Source: an uncultured Spirochaetales bacterium (GTDB lineage: Bacteria; Spirochaetota; Spirochaetia; Sphaerochaetales; Sphaerochaetaceae). From it: a stretch of 10,839 nt of DNA. The position numbers and the translations under genes were made by a program. Shown here piece by piece: positions 1 through 6,253 of this stretch. The notes beneath the pieces are model-generated. The model searched no databases and was not told the origin of the DNA. It saw only the letters and a program-made list of their open reading frames with translations. Where the stretch lies: positions 1 through 10,839 of the forward strand of contig CAKQJZ010000067.1 of the NCBI GenBank assembly GCA_934247875.1, given 5' to 3'. The first letter of the stretch is position 1. Each line of letters opens with the position of its first letter.

Positions 1-26
1 TGCTATTGAATTTTCCGAAAGGAGAT

Positions 27-67
27 CCCGAGGCTTAGGTGAGATACCTCGGGGTTCTACCCCGAGG
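27..67. repeat. REP-like palindrome with two competing hairpins
   Basis: The heptamer CCCGAGG (27-33) can pair with CCTCGGG (47-53). The same 47-54 segment can instead pair as CCTCGGGG with CCCCGAGG (60-67) around a 5-nt loop, TTCTA. The two foldings exclude each other. The surrounding GATACC...palindrome...TTCATT layout resembles REP-type palindromes that I recall being linked to IS200-like REP-associated transposases; that link is from memory and untested. A further inverted repeat, TTGGAAAA (75-82) with TTTTCCAA (125-132), lies just downstream. No transposase is in view. Confidence 0.45.
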
Positions 68-144
68 AGGTTCATTGGAAAAACTGATAGTTTTAATGCT
101 TTAGACGACCTTCCTCAAATGAAGTTTTCCAACACAGTGCAGAA

Positions 145-175
145 TTGGATTCCTTTGAGGATTCTCCTATATAAA
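145..175 (+). promoter_or_regulatory. Candidate promoter for the MATE gene
   Basis: TTGGAT at 145-150 is followed after 17 bp by TATATA at 168-173, or after 19 bp by TATAAA at 170-175. A start near position 182 would leave a leader of about 30 nt. That leader has no AG-rich ribosome binding site before the ATG at 211. An 8-bp inverted repeat, TCCTCAAA (112-119) with TTTGAGGA (154-161), overlaps the spacer and could be an operator. Both hexamers are imperfect. Confidence 0.35.
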
Positions 176-210
176 AACCACCTTTACTTTCCTCTGCGTT
201 TTCTTGTTTA

Positions 211-1593
211 ATGGCTCTTATGGGACGACAGTTTATCAAAGAGACATTCAGTGACAGTGTATTTATCAGAAAGCTATTTCATTTAGCATTGCCTATTGCT
301 TTCCAGAACTTCATGCTTGCTTGCGTTGCCGCATCAGATACTATCATGCTGGGCATGCTTGAGCAGAATGCTATGGCTGCTGTCTCATTGGCATCTCAGA
401 TTCAGTTTGTTCAGAATGTAACAGTCTCAGGTGTTGTTGCAGCGCTTCAGATTCTCGGAGCTCAGTATGCTGGGCGCGGAGACAAGAAAACGCTAGATAA
501 GATCTTTTGCATGAGCTTCAGAATAAGCGTAATCATAAGTGCTATCTTTGCGTATCTTTGCTTTTTCACACCAGCTACTTTGATGCGGATACTCACCAAT
601 CAGGATATTCTCGTCACGCTTGGCGTTGATTACCTGAAAGTCGCAGCTGTATCTTATCTGATTACGGGAATATCTCAGCCGCTGATTTCGCTTATCAAGC
701 TTGGAGAGAATACTCCAGCTGTAGCGAAGATAAGCACAACAGCAGTAGTTCTGAATATTGCCCTCAATGGAGTATTCATCTTCGGCTTATTTGGGTTCCC
801 TGCGCTTGGCATTGAAGGCGCTGCGCTTGCAACTGTGATTTCAAGAATAGTAGAGCTGATTCTATCTTTGTATTATGCCTATAAAGATAGCTTCACTCGT
901 CCAGATTTCACCCGTTTGTTCTACTTCAATAAGGAACTATCAAAGGACTTCGTCAAACAGCTTATGCCGCTTATGGGTGCATATGTCTTCTGGACAGTAG
1001 GTTTTGCATCCTACTCAGCATTCATGGGCCACATATCACTCGATGCTGCAGCTGCTAACTCTGTTGCATCTGTTGTCAGAAACTTAGTCAGCTGCTTTAT
1101 GCGAGGCCTCGCTGGTGGCGCTGCGATACTTGTTGGCTATGATCTAGGCGCTGGAAACCTCCAGAGAGCGAAAGTCTATGGCGATAGGCTTACATTCTTA
1201 TCTGTAGTATGCGGAGCAATATCATGTGCTTTGATACTCCTTTCAATAATGCCAGCTCTTAAGATTGTCCATCTTTCAGCAGGGGCCGAAAAGGACTTCA
1301 TAACAATTGCATCGATACTTTCTCTATATATAATCGGTGCCGCATTCAACTCTGTTGTTATCAATGGCATGTTTGCATCTGGTGGTGACACTCTCTTTGA
1401 TTTCTATTCAATCATGATCACAATGTGGTGCATTGCTATCCCAATAGCTGCGCTAGGCACATTCGTATTCTCATGGCCTGTTGCTATCGTCTATGGATGC
1501 ACATGCCTTGATGAAGTTGGAAAGATTCCTTGGACTTTCTATCACTATAGGAAGTATAAATGGCTCAAGGATCTGACAAGAGACCAAGAATAG
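211..1593 (+). CDS. MATE family multidrug/cation efflux transporter
   Basis: This is a 460-residue integral membrane protein of the MATE family, which exports drugs or metabolites in exchange for Na+ or H+. Two homologous halves are visible. The first covers about 20-225 with LALPIAFQNF and the SDTIMLG segment, where Asp43 sits at the position of the conserved TM1 acidic residue. The second covers about 245-450. The inter-helix loops QYAGRGD (85-91) and the matching YDLGAGN are family features, as is ALGIEGAALATVISR near 198-212. Length fits the usual 440-460 residues and twelve helices. The ATG at 211 has no visible Shine-Dalgarno, and an in-frame ATG at 220 is an alternative. Substrate cannot be told from sequence. 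The gene stands alone: the next gene has its own promoter. Confidence 0.93.
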   Translation: MALMGRQFIKETFSDSVFIRKLFHLALPIAFQNFMLACVAASDTIMLGMLEQNAMAAVSLASQIQFVQNVTVSGVVAALQILGAQYAGRGDKKTLDKIFCMSFRISVIISAIFAYLCFFTPATLMRILTNQDILVTLGVDYLKVAAVSYLITGISQPLISLIKLGENTPAVAKISTTAVVLNIALNGVFIFGLFGFPALGIEGAALATVISRIVELILSLYYAYKDSFTRPDFTRLFYFNKELSKDFVKQLMPLMGAYVFWTVGFASYSAFMGHISLDAAAANSVASVVRNLVSCFMRGLAGGAAILVGYDLGAGNLQRAKVYGDRLTFLSVVCGAISCALILLSIMPALKIVHLSAGAEKDFITIASILSLYIIGAAFNSVVINGMFASGGDTLFDFYSIMITMWCIAIPIAALGTFVFSWPVAIVYGCTCLDEVGKIPWTFYHYRKYKWLKDLTRDQE

Positions 1594-1596
1594 AGT

Positions 1597-1671
1597 CAAA
1601 GTGACGTAGTTTTGAAGAGAAATTGAGCGAGTGTGTCAAATTAACACTCGCTATTGTGTCACTTTGTGTCA
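1597..1671. promoter_or_regulatory. Nested inverted repeats upstream of hsp20, candidate activator site
   Basis: A perfect 9-bp inverted repeat with a 9-nt spacer is present: AGCGAGTGT (1626-1634) and ACACTCGCT (1644-1652). It is enclosed by a second perfect pair, CAAAGTGAC (1597-1605) and GTCACTTTG (1658-1666). The heptamer TGTGTCA occurs three times, at 1632, 1655 and 1665. The inner palindrome is centred about 135 bp before the predicted sigma-54 start, a usual distance for an enhancer-binding activator. It could instead be the 3' end structure of the MATE transcript, but no T-tract follows. Confidence 0.4.
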
Positions 1672-1746
1672 TTGAGTAAACAGTCAATTATTTCAGCTTA
1701 GTTGTGTATTTAATGTAACTCTTTAAATTATAATGAATTATAAAAG

Positions 1747-1764
1747 TTGGCACGCATCCTGCTA
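1747..1764 (+). promoter_or_regulatory. Sigma-54 (-24/-12) promoter of the hsp20 gene
   Basis: TTGGCACG (1747-1754), then CATC, then CTGCT (1759-1763) matches the sigma-54 consensus YTGGCACG-N4-TTGCW with one mismatch (C for the first T). The invariant GG (1749-1750) and GC (1761-1762) are separated by exactly 10 bp. The predicted start is about 1774, giving a 15-nt leader that contains the AGGAG ribosome binding site. A sigma-70-like TATAAT also lies at 1729-1734, but with no good -35 partner. Confidence 0.75.
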
Positions 1765-1788
1765 CTGTTAAGCATAGGAGATACAACA

Positions 1789-2178
1789 ATGAGTTATAAC
1801 GAATACACATTAGGTAATTTATTCAATGATCTATTTGAGGATAGCTATGTCAGGAACAAGATTCCTCCTGTAGATGTATATGAGAATGAGGGTTCATACT
1901 TCATTGCTGCAGAGGTTCCTTGCTATGAGAAAGAAGATATCAAGCTGACACTTGAGAAGCATGTGCTTACTATAGCTGCAAAGAAGAAAGAGTGCCAAGA
2001 CGAGAGAAAATACCTTATGAGAGAAATCAGGCATAATGGTTTTTCAAGGTCTTTCACGCTTCCTGAAGATGCAGATGAAAGCGGCATAAGCGCTAATCTT
2101 GAGAATGGCGTATTGACACTTCAGATAGCTAAAAAAGCCAAAAAGGATATTGGATCGATAAATATCAAGATCAACTAA
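1789..2178 (+). CDS. Small heat-shock protein, Hsp20/alpha-crystallin family
   Basis: A 129-residue ATP-independent holdase chaperone that binds unfolding cytoplasmic proteins and keeps them refoldable. The alpha-crystallin domain spans about residues 26-115: PVDVYENEGSY at the start, the AEVPCYEKEDI strand (41-51, Cys where Gly is usual), GFSRSFTLPE (84-93) and the diagnostic LENGVLTLQI (104-113). The C-terminal tail carries INIKI (124-128), the IxI anchor used for oligomer assembly. I chose the ATG at 1789 because AGGAG (1776-1780) lies 8 nt before it. The in-frame TTG at 1747 is part of the promoter. Expression probably depends on sigma-54 and an unidentified activator. The gene is monocistronic, with a terminator after it. 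Confidence 0.93.
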   Translation: MSYNEYTLGNLFNDLFEDSYVRNKIPPVDVYENEGSYFIAAEVPCYEKEDIKLTLEKHVLTIAAKKKECQDERKYLMREIRHNGFSRSFTLPEDADESGISANLENGVLTLQIAKKAKKDIGSINIKIN

Positions 2179-2201
2179 ATATTAGTCAAATTCAAACACT
2201 A

Positions 2202-2226
2202 GAGCCCAGTCTTTGGGCTCATTTTT
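2202..2226 (+). terminator. Intrinsic terminator of hsp20
   Basis: GAGCCCA (2202-2208) pairs with TGGGCTC (2214-2220) around a 5-nt loop. One A and then T5 (2222-2226) follow. It sits 24 bp after the hsp20 stop codon. Confidence 0.88.
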
Positions 2227-2260
2227 GTCTCGTAAGCTGTACCAACATAGTTTAATCAAT

Positions 2261-2279
2261 TATAATTCACATGCAGGAG
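2261..2279 (+). promoter_or_regulatory. -10 box and ribosome binding site of the nfnAB operon
   Basis: A perfect TATAAT lies at 2261-2266. The sequence 17 bp upstream (TGTACC, 2238-2243) is a poor -35. A start near 2273 gives a short leader. AGGAG at 2275-2279 lies 7 nt before the GTG at 2287, which supports that start codon. Confidence 0.55.
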
Positions 2280-2286
2280 TTTCAGA

Positions 2287-3132
2287 GTGTACAAGATTCT
2301 AAATAAGAAGCAGCTTTCTGCTGAGGTCTTCTCAATGGAAATTGAGGCACCAATGATTGCCAGAGAGCGTAAAGCTGGTCAGTTTGTCATCATCCAGAGA
2401 GGTGGTGATTTCAATGAAAGAATTCCATTAACTATCGCTAATGCTGATGCAGATAAAGGAACTATTACAATTGTATTCCAGGCAGTCGGAGAGGGCACAC
2501 ACCTTCTTGCCAGAATGAATGCTGGTGATGAGATTGAGAATGTATTAGGTCCACTTGGAAGCCCAACGCACATCGAGAAGTTCGGCAAAGTCGTATGCGT
2601 AGGCGGCGGTGTTGGAGTTGCGCCTCTTTATCCTATTGCGAAAGCAATGAAGGAAGCTGGAAACGAGGTCAGATGCATTATCGGTGCACGCAATAAGAGC
2701 CTTCTTCTTGAAGAGGATCTGATGAGAACTATCGATCCAGACTTGATCGTTGTTACAGATGATGGTTCATATGGCAGAAAGGGACTTGTTACAGAGCCTT
2801 TGGAGGAGCTTTGCAAAGAAGGTGTTGATAAAGTCGTAGCTATCGGCCCTGCTATTATGATGAAGTTCTGTACTCTTAGCGCTGCTAAGACCAATACTCC
2901 GATTCTGGTTTCTCTCAATACTATCATGATCGACGGCACAGGCATGTGTGGTGGCTGTCGTGTAGTTGTTGGTGGAGAGACTAAGTTCGTATGTGTTGAT
3001 GGTCCTGAGTTCGATGGCCACTTAGTCGATTGGGACAATATGATGAAGAGAAGCCGCACATATAGAAGCGAAGAGATGGAAAAGCACCATAAGTGCCACA
3101 TTGAACTCAATATTCCAGAAGGACAGGCTTAA
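2287..3132 (+). CDS. nfnA: NADH-dependent reduced ferredoxin:NADP+ oxidoreductase, small subunit
   Basis: A 281-residue FAD/NAD(H)-binding iron-sulfur subunit of the cytoplasmic NfnAB transhydrogenase, which couples NADPH oxidation to reduction of NAD+ and ferredoxin by flavin-based electron bifurcation. Visible in order: flavin-binding barrel with RIPLTI (45-50); NAD-binding fold with VCVGGGVGVAPLYP (103-116); and a [2Fe-2S] site DGTGMCGGCR (216-225) plus C236 in FVCVDGP. The set Asp216, Cys221, Cys224 and Cys236 fits the unusual one-Asp, three-Cys ligation known in NfnA. The gene starts with GTG behind AGGAG and is followed one base later by nfnB. The same family is often labelled sulfide dehydrogenase SudB or PyrK-like, so the physiological partner could differ. 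Confidence 0.9.
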   Translation: MYKILNKKQLSAEVFSMEIEAPMIARERKAGQFVIIQRGGDFNERIPLTIANADADKGTITIVFQAVGEGTHLLARMNAGDEIENVLGPLGSPTHIEKFGKVVCVGGGVGVAPLYPIAKAMKEAGNEVRCIIGARNKSLLLEEDLMRTIDPDLIVVTDDGSYGRKGLVTEPLEELCKEGVDKVVAIGPAIMMKFCTLSAAKTNTPILVSLNTIMIDGTGMCGGCRVVVGGETKFVCVDGPEFDGHLVDWDNMMKRSRTYRSEEMEKHHKCHIELNIPEGQA

Positions 3133-3133
3133 G

Positions 3134-4606
3134 ATGAAAACACCAGAAGAACTGAATAGGGAAGCTGAAGAGATTCTTTCTGCTCTCCCTGAGAATTTAA
3201 CAGCAAAAGACAGAGCTCAGATTCCTCATCAGGATATGCCATCTCAGGCACCTGAAGAGAGAGTCAAGAACATGAATGAAGTAGCACTTGGCTATAGCGA
3301 GGCTGAAGCACTTGTTGAAGCTAATCGCTGTCTTGATTGCAAGACTAAGCCTTGCATGGCAGGTTGCCCAGTATCTATCGACATCCCAGCATTCATCCAT
3401 GAGATTACAAAGAAGGACTACAAAGGTGCTTTGGATATTATCCAGAAGTCATCACTTCTGCCTTCTGTATGTGGCAGAGTCTGTCCTCAGGAGAATCAGT
3501 GCCAGAAGTATTGCACTGTTGGAAAGATGAAGAAGAATGTCGAAGAGTCTGTTGGAATCGGACGCCTGGAGCGCTTTGTCGCAGATAGAGTCGGAAGCGA
3601 AGCTGCACTTCCTGAAGTTGCACCTGCAACTGGCAAGCGTGTTGCTATCGTTGGCTCAGGCCCAGCTTCAATTTCATGTGCTGCAGATGTAAGACGCAAT
3701 GGCCACGAAGTCGTTATGTTCGAAGCTCTTCATAAGATGGGCGGAGTACTAAGCTACGGCATTCCTGAGTTCAGACTTCCTAAGAAGCTTGTTGATGAGC
3801 AGATTGAGCGTCTCAGAGCTATGGGTATCCAGATCGATAAGAACGTGCTTATCGGAAGAACCAGAACTATCCATGAGCTTATGGAAGAAGATAAGTTTGA
3901 TGCTGTATTTGTAGGAACTGGTGCAGGTCTGCCTAAGTTCATGCATATCCCAGGAGAGAACCTCATCTCTGTTTTCTCAGCTAATGAGTACCTTACCAGA
4001 AGCAACTTGATGAAAGCTTATGATGAGAAGGATGCTATGACTCCATACTTCCATGCAAAGCGTGTTGCAGTGCTTGGCGGCGGCAACGTTGCTATGGATG
4101 CTGCTAGAACTGCGCTGCGTCTTGGTGCTGAGAGCGTAGATATCATATATAGGCGTACTATGGATGAGATTCCTGCTCGTAGAGAGGAAGTCCATCATGC
4201 AAAGGAAGAGGGAGTCAACTTCCGTCTTCTGAGTCAGCCTGTTGAGATCCTCGGTGATGAGAATGACCTTGTTAAGGGTGTCAAGATCAGACGCTGTGAG
4301 CTTGGTGAGCCAGATGCTTCTGGCAGAAGAAGCCCAATAGAGATCGAAGGCTCAGATTTTGTGGTAGAATATGATGCAGTTGTAGTTGCAATCGGAAATA
4401 CATCTAACCCACTGATCAAGAAGACAACACCTGAGATTGAAGTCAACAAGAGAGGCAACTTCATTGTCAATGAAGATACATGCGAGACTAGCATGAAGGG
4501 TGTGTTTGCAGGTGGAGACATCGTACTTGGCGCTGCTACTGTTATTCTAGCGATGGGCCAGGGCAGAAAAGCTGCTGCTGCAATCAATAAATATCTAGAG
4601 GGTTAA
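3134..4606 (+). CDS. nfnB: NADH-dependent reduced ferredoxin:NADP+ oxidoreductase, large subunit
   Basis: The 490-residue partner of NfnA. It binds NADPH, the bifurcating FAD and two [4Fe-4S] clusters, passing one electron to ferredoxin and one to NfnA. The N-terminal ferredoxin-like domain carries C66, C69, C74, C78 and C113, C117, C123, C127. Two dinucleotide folds follow: VAIVGSGPASIS (170-181) for FAD and VAVLGGGNVAMDAA (311-324) for NADPH. The C-terminal MKGVFAGGD segment closes the FAD site. I place the start at ATG 3134, one base past the nfnA stop, rather than at the upstream in-frame TTG 3101. A weak AAGGA lies 11 nt before it, so translation is probably coupled to nfnA. It is commonly mis-annotated as glutamate synthase GltA/GltD, but no large glutamate synthase subunit is present here. 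Confidence 0.92.
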   Translation: MKTPEELNREAEEILSALPENLTAKDRAQIPHQDMPSQAPEERVKNMNEVALGYSEAEALVEANRCLDCKTKPCMAGCPVSIDIPAFIHEITKKDYKGALDIIQKSSLLPSVCGRVCPQENQCQKYCTVGKMKKNVEESVGIGRLERFVADRVGSEAALPEVAPATGKRVAIVGSGPASISCAADVRRNGHEVVMFEALHKMGGVLSYGIPEFRLPKKLVDEQIERLRAMGIQIDKNVLIGRTRTIHELMEEDKFDAVFVGTGAGLPKFMHIPGENLISVFSANEYLTRSNLMKAYDEKDAMTPYFHAKRVAVLGGGNVAMDAARTALRLGAESVDIIYRRTMDEIPARREEVHHAKEEGVNFRLLSQPVEILGDENDLVKGVKIRRCELGEPDASGRRSPIEIEGSDFVVEYDAVVVAIGNTSNPLIKKTTPEIEVNKRGNFIVNEDTCETSMKGVFAGGDIVLGAATVILAMGQGRKAAAAINKYLEG

Positions 4607-4609
4607 AGA

Positions 4610-5089
4610 GTGAGTGAAGAGAGATCCTGCCTAGTCGTTCTTAAAGCAGAAGATAAGTTCAAAGCACTTGAGGATATAGTGAAGAAATCTCCGCTGTTTG
4701 AGGCTTTGGATAGAAATGCGCTTCTCTCTTCAATAATAAAACGTGAACGTGAGCAATCCACATACATCGGACATGGTGTATTGATTGCTCATGGCCGCCT
4801 TAAAGGCCTTAATGATATCAAGATTGCGCTCGCTATCTCTGAAGAAGGAATCACAGGAGACAGAGAGCCAATCCATCTCTTATTCGCTATTGCGTCCCCA
4901 GAAGAGCAGCCAACGCTCTATTTAAAGAGCATCTCAGCTATCTTAAGCTGGGTCCATAATTCAGATTTCAGAGCAAGGCTTAGCAGGAGTGACTATAAAG
5001 ACAAGAGCGTTGCGCTCTTTTATAAGATGCTAAAAAGCCAGCATTTCACTCAATACGAAGAATCTCATCTAAGCACTCATCAGTGTTAG
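4610..5089 (+). CDS. PTS EIIA domain protein, PtsN/fructose type
   Basis: A 159-residue stand-alone EIIA domain of the mannitol/fructose/nitrogen class. The phospho-acceptor site is clear: STYIGHGVLIAHGRL (50-64), with His61 in the AHGR position that is usually PHGR. LLFAIASPEE further on matches the strand before the EIIA C-terminal helix. No EIIB or EIIC membrane component lies nearby, so it is more likely a regulatory phosphoprotein than part of a sugar permease; its target is unknown. GTG at 4610 is preceded by GAGGG (4598-4602) at 7 nt. Only 3 nt separate it from nfnB, so it is co-transcribed with the redox pair. Its last 44 bp overlap the 3' end of the opposing cyclo-ligase gene, and its extreme C-terminus is probably not conserved. 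Confidence 0.85.
   Translation: MSEERSCLVVLKAEDKFKALEDIVKKSPLFEALDRNALLSSIIKREREQSTYIGHGVLIAHGRLKGLNDIKIALAISEEGITGDREPIHLLFAIASPEEQPTLYLKSISAILSWVHNSDFRARLSRSDYKDKSVALFYKMLKSQHFTQYEESHLSTHQC
5003..5019 (-). terminator. Possible weak terminator for the minus-strand operon
   Basis: AAGAGCG (5003-5009) pairs with CGCTCTT (5013-5019) around a 3-nt loop. It lies 27 bp past the cyclo-ligase stop on the minus strand, but inside the opposing EIIA gene. The run after it on the minus strand has only three consecutive T, so termination would be weak. Confidence 0.25.
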
Positions 5090-5570
5090 CTGTTGGAACT
5101 CTATCAACATAAGAGACTGGGTATGCAATGCCGATTGTATATAGCTTTTCTCTGTGCTTTGAGATGTATCTGTCATAGAAGCCGCCGCCGCGTCCAAGCC
5201 TGTTGTTGTGCCCATCATACGCAATAAGCGGAACGAGCATCAGCGCATTATCATAAATCTCTTCTCTCTTGATTTCTGGCTCAAGAAAGCCCATAGAGCT
5301 TTTAATAAGCGCATTGCAGCGAGAGAACTTCATCTCCCCATTCTCTATATATGGAAGCAGAATGCGCTCATCGCTAAGGATAGGCGAGATATCAACTTCA
5401 GTTTTAAGCGGGGCAAAAGCAAGTATGACGCTGCTATCTTTAAAGCGGGGATGAGAGCGCAAGAGAGTGCATGCGCGTGCGCTTGACGATGCTTTCTTAT
5501 CATATGCTTTGATCTCTTTTAGTATTTGCTTTCTCAGCTCAGCTTTCTCATTGTAGATAGAGTCACACAT
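5046..5570 (-). CDS. 5-formyltetrahydrofolate cyclo-ligase (MTHFS)
   Basis: A 174-residue cytoplasmic enzyme that converts 5-formyltetrahydrofolate to 5,10-methenyltetrahydrofolate using ATP (EC 6.3.3.2), recovering a dead-end folate into the one-carbon pool. The diagnostic RLGRGGGFYDRYI lies at 124-136. Residues AFAPLKTEVDI (51-61) contain the usual conserved Glu (E58), and the N-terminal ELRKQILKEIK (11-21) has the basic residues that help bind phosphate. Length is slightly short of the usual 180-200. The ATG at 5570 is preceded on the minus strand by AGGAA at 7 nt. The start overlaps the end of the upstream ECF gene by 37 bp and the stop overlaps the opposing EIIA gene by 44 bp. It appears to be the last gene of the putative biotin-uptake operon. 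Confidence 0.92.
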   Translation of the reverse strand: MCDSIYNEKAELRKQILKEIKAYDKKASSSARACTLLRSHPRFKDSSVILAFAPLKTEVDISPILSDERILLPYIENGEMKFSRCNALIKSSMGFLEPEIKREEIYDNALMLVPLIAYDGHNNRLGRGGGFYDRYISKHREKLYTIGIAYPVSYVDRVPTANTDECLDEILRIE

Positions 5571-6253
5571 ATTGCTATTCCTATAATGAGAATAAGTATA
5601 TCAGAAAATGAAACTCTGCTGCATCCACGCTTTTTGTCTCTGTCAAAAGAGCGTGCATCAAGTGCATCTCCAAAGTTCTCAAGACGCCTTAGGATTATCA
5701 TCATCAGCGATATCACATACTCAGAAGTATTCTTTATAGGGTGTGCTATAAATCTGCCGCCTCTGCTTCTTCTAGCATCTAGCATCTCTGATGCAGATGC
5801 TGCAATCATCGGAATTAATTGAAGCGTCAGCATAACGCTTGCGCTGAAGCGATATGCATATTTCCCGATAAACGGATGAAGCGCATTCGATAGTGCTATC
5901 GAAAGCTCATTTACATCTGTTGTTATTGAAAGCATAAGTGCAAGTGCAATCAGATCCAGATACCTTAAACCCTCAAAAAGTGCTAAGAGTGCACTATGAG
6001 TGTTTGCATACTCAGTTATGACAATCAGAACGCTTAAGAGCAAAAGCAGCTTTGCCTTCAAGAGCTCTTTGAATATGTTTATTCTGCTTGATAGCGTCAT
6101 CGCAATCAAAAAGAGCGTCAGCACTAAGAGCTCAGCTTCTAAGGCTCTTGATGTGACGATAGTAAAAGAAATCAGCAGAATCAGCTTGAATAGAGGATTC
6201 AGCTTATTGAGATAGCCTGACGATGTTGAATATGAGAAAGCTACTCGAGCCAT
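5534..6253 (-). CDS. ECF transporter transmembrane (T) component, BioN-like
   Basis: A 239-residue membrane scaffold of the CbiQ/EcfT/BioN family. It holds the ATPase against a substrate-binding S component in a group I or II ECF vitamin importer. Hydrophobic helices lie near 21-55, 68-82, 98-112 and 138-152, with a last one at 217-234. The two cytoplasmic coupling-helix motifs are ARRSRG (160-165) and ALDARS (197-202), the second with Ser in place of the usual Gly of the Ala-Arg-Gly motif. Its ATG (6253) lies inside the last 13 bp of the ATPase gene, with GAGG 7 nt upstream. Substrate is inferred from the BirA-like operator of the operon. The S component (BioY if biotin) is not in this window. 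Confidence 0.85.
   Translation of the reverse strand: MARVAFSYSTSSGYLNKLNPLFKLILLISFTIVTSRALEAELLVLTLFLIAMTLSSRINIFKELLKAKLLLLLSVLIVITEYANTHSALLALFEGLRYLDLIALALMLSITTDVNELSIALSNALHPFIGKYAYRFSASVMLTLQLIPMIAASASEMLDARRSRGGRFIAHPIKNTSEYVISLMMIILRRLENFGDALDARSFDRDKKRGCSRVSFSDILILIIGIAICVTLSTMRKLS

Larger units (their letters stand above)
2..211 (+). other. Open reading frame running in from left edge, possible gene remnant
   Basis: This frame is open for 69 codons from the left edge to a TAA at 209-211, where it overlaps the ATG of the MATE gene by one base. The translation is not a domain I recognise. It passes straight through the REP-like palindrome, which it reads as a Pro/Arg/Gly-rich stretch (GEIPRGSTPRR). 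It may be the 3' end of a real upstream gene, with the MATE gene translationally coupled to it, or a chance open frame over structured DNA. The promoter-like sequence inside it slightly favours chance or a decayed gene. Confidence 0.2.

Noticed and set aside
27..67. Guanidine-II (mini-ykkC) riboswitch upstream of the efflux gene
   Set aside because: That RNA needs two hairpins with ACGR loops; the loop here is TTCTA and the second stem competes with the first.
1626..1652. CIRCE element for HrcA
   Set aside because: The 9-9-9 geometry fits but the half-sites do not: CIRCE is TTAGCACTC-N9-GAGTGCTAA, and here the GAGTG and CACTC motifs are in the opposite order.
1747..1788. Upstream TTG start extending Hsp20 by 14 residues
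   Set aside because: The TTG is the -24 element of the sigma-54 promoter, would lie before the transcription start, and has no ribosome binding site; ATG 1789 has AGGAG at 8 nt.
3101..3133. TTG start for nfnB inside nfnA
   Set aside because: The extra 11 residues are not family sequence, and ATG 3134 directly after the nfnA stop is the normal coupled arrangement.
3134..4606. Glutamate synthase small subunit (gltD)
   Set aside because: It is homologous, but no glutamate synthase large subunit is present and the adjacent NfnA-type subunit points to a bifurcating transhydrogenase.
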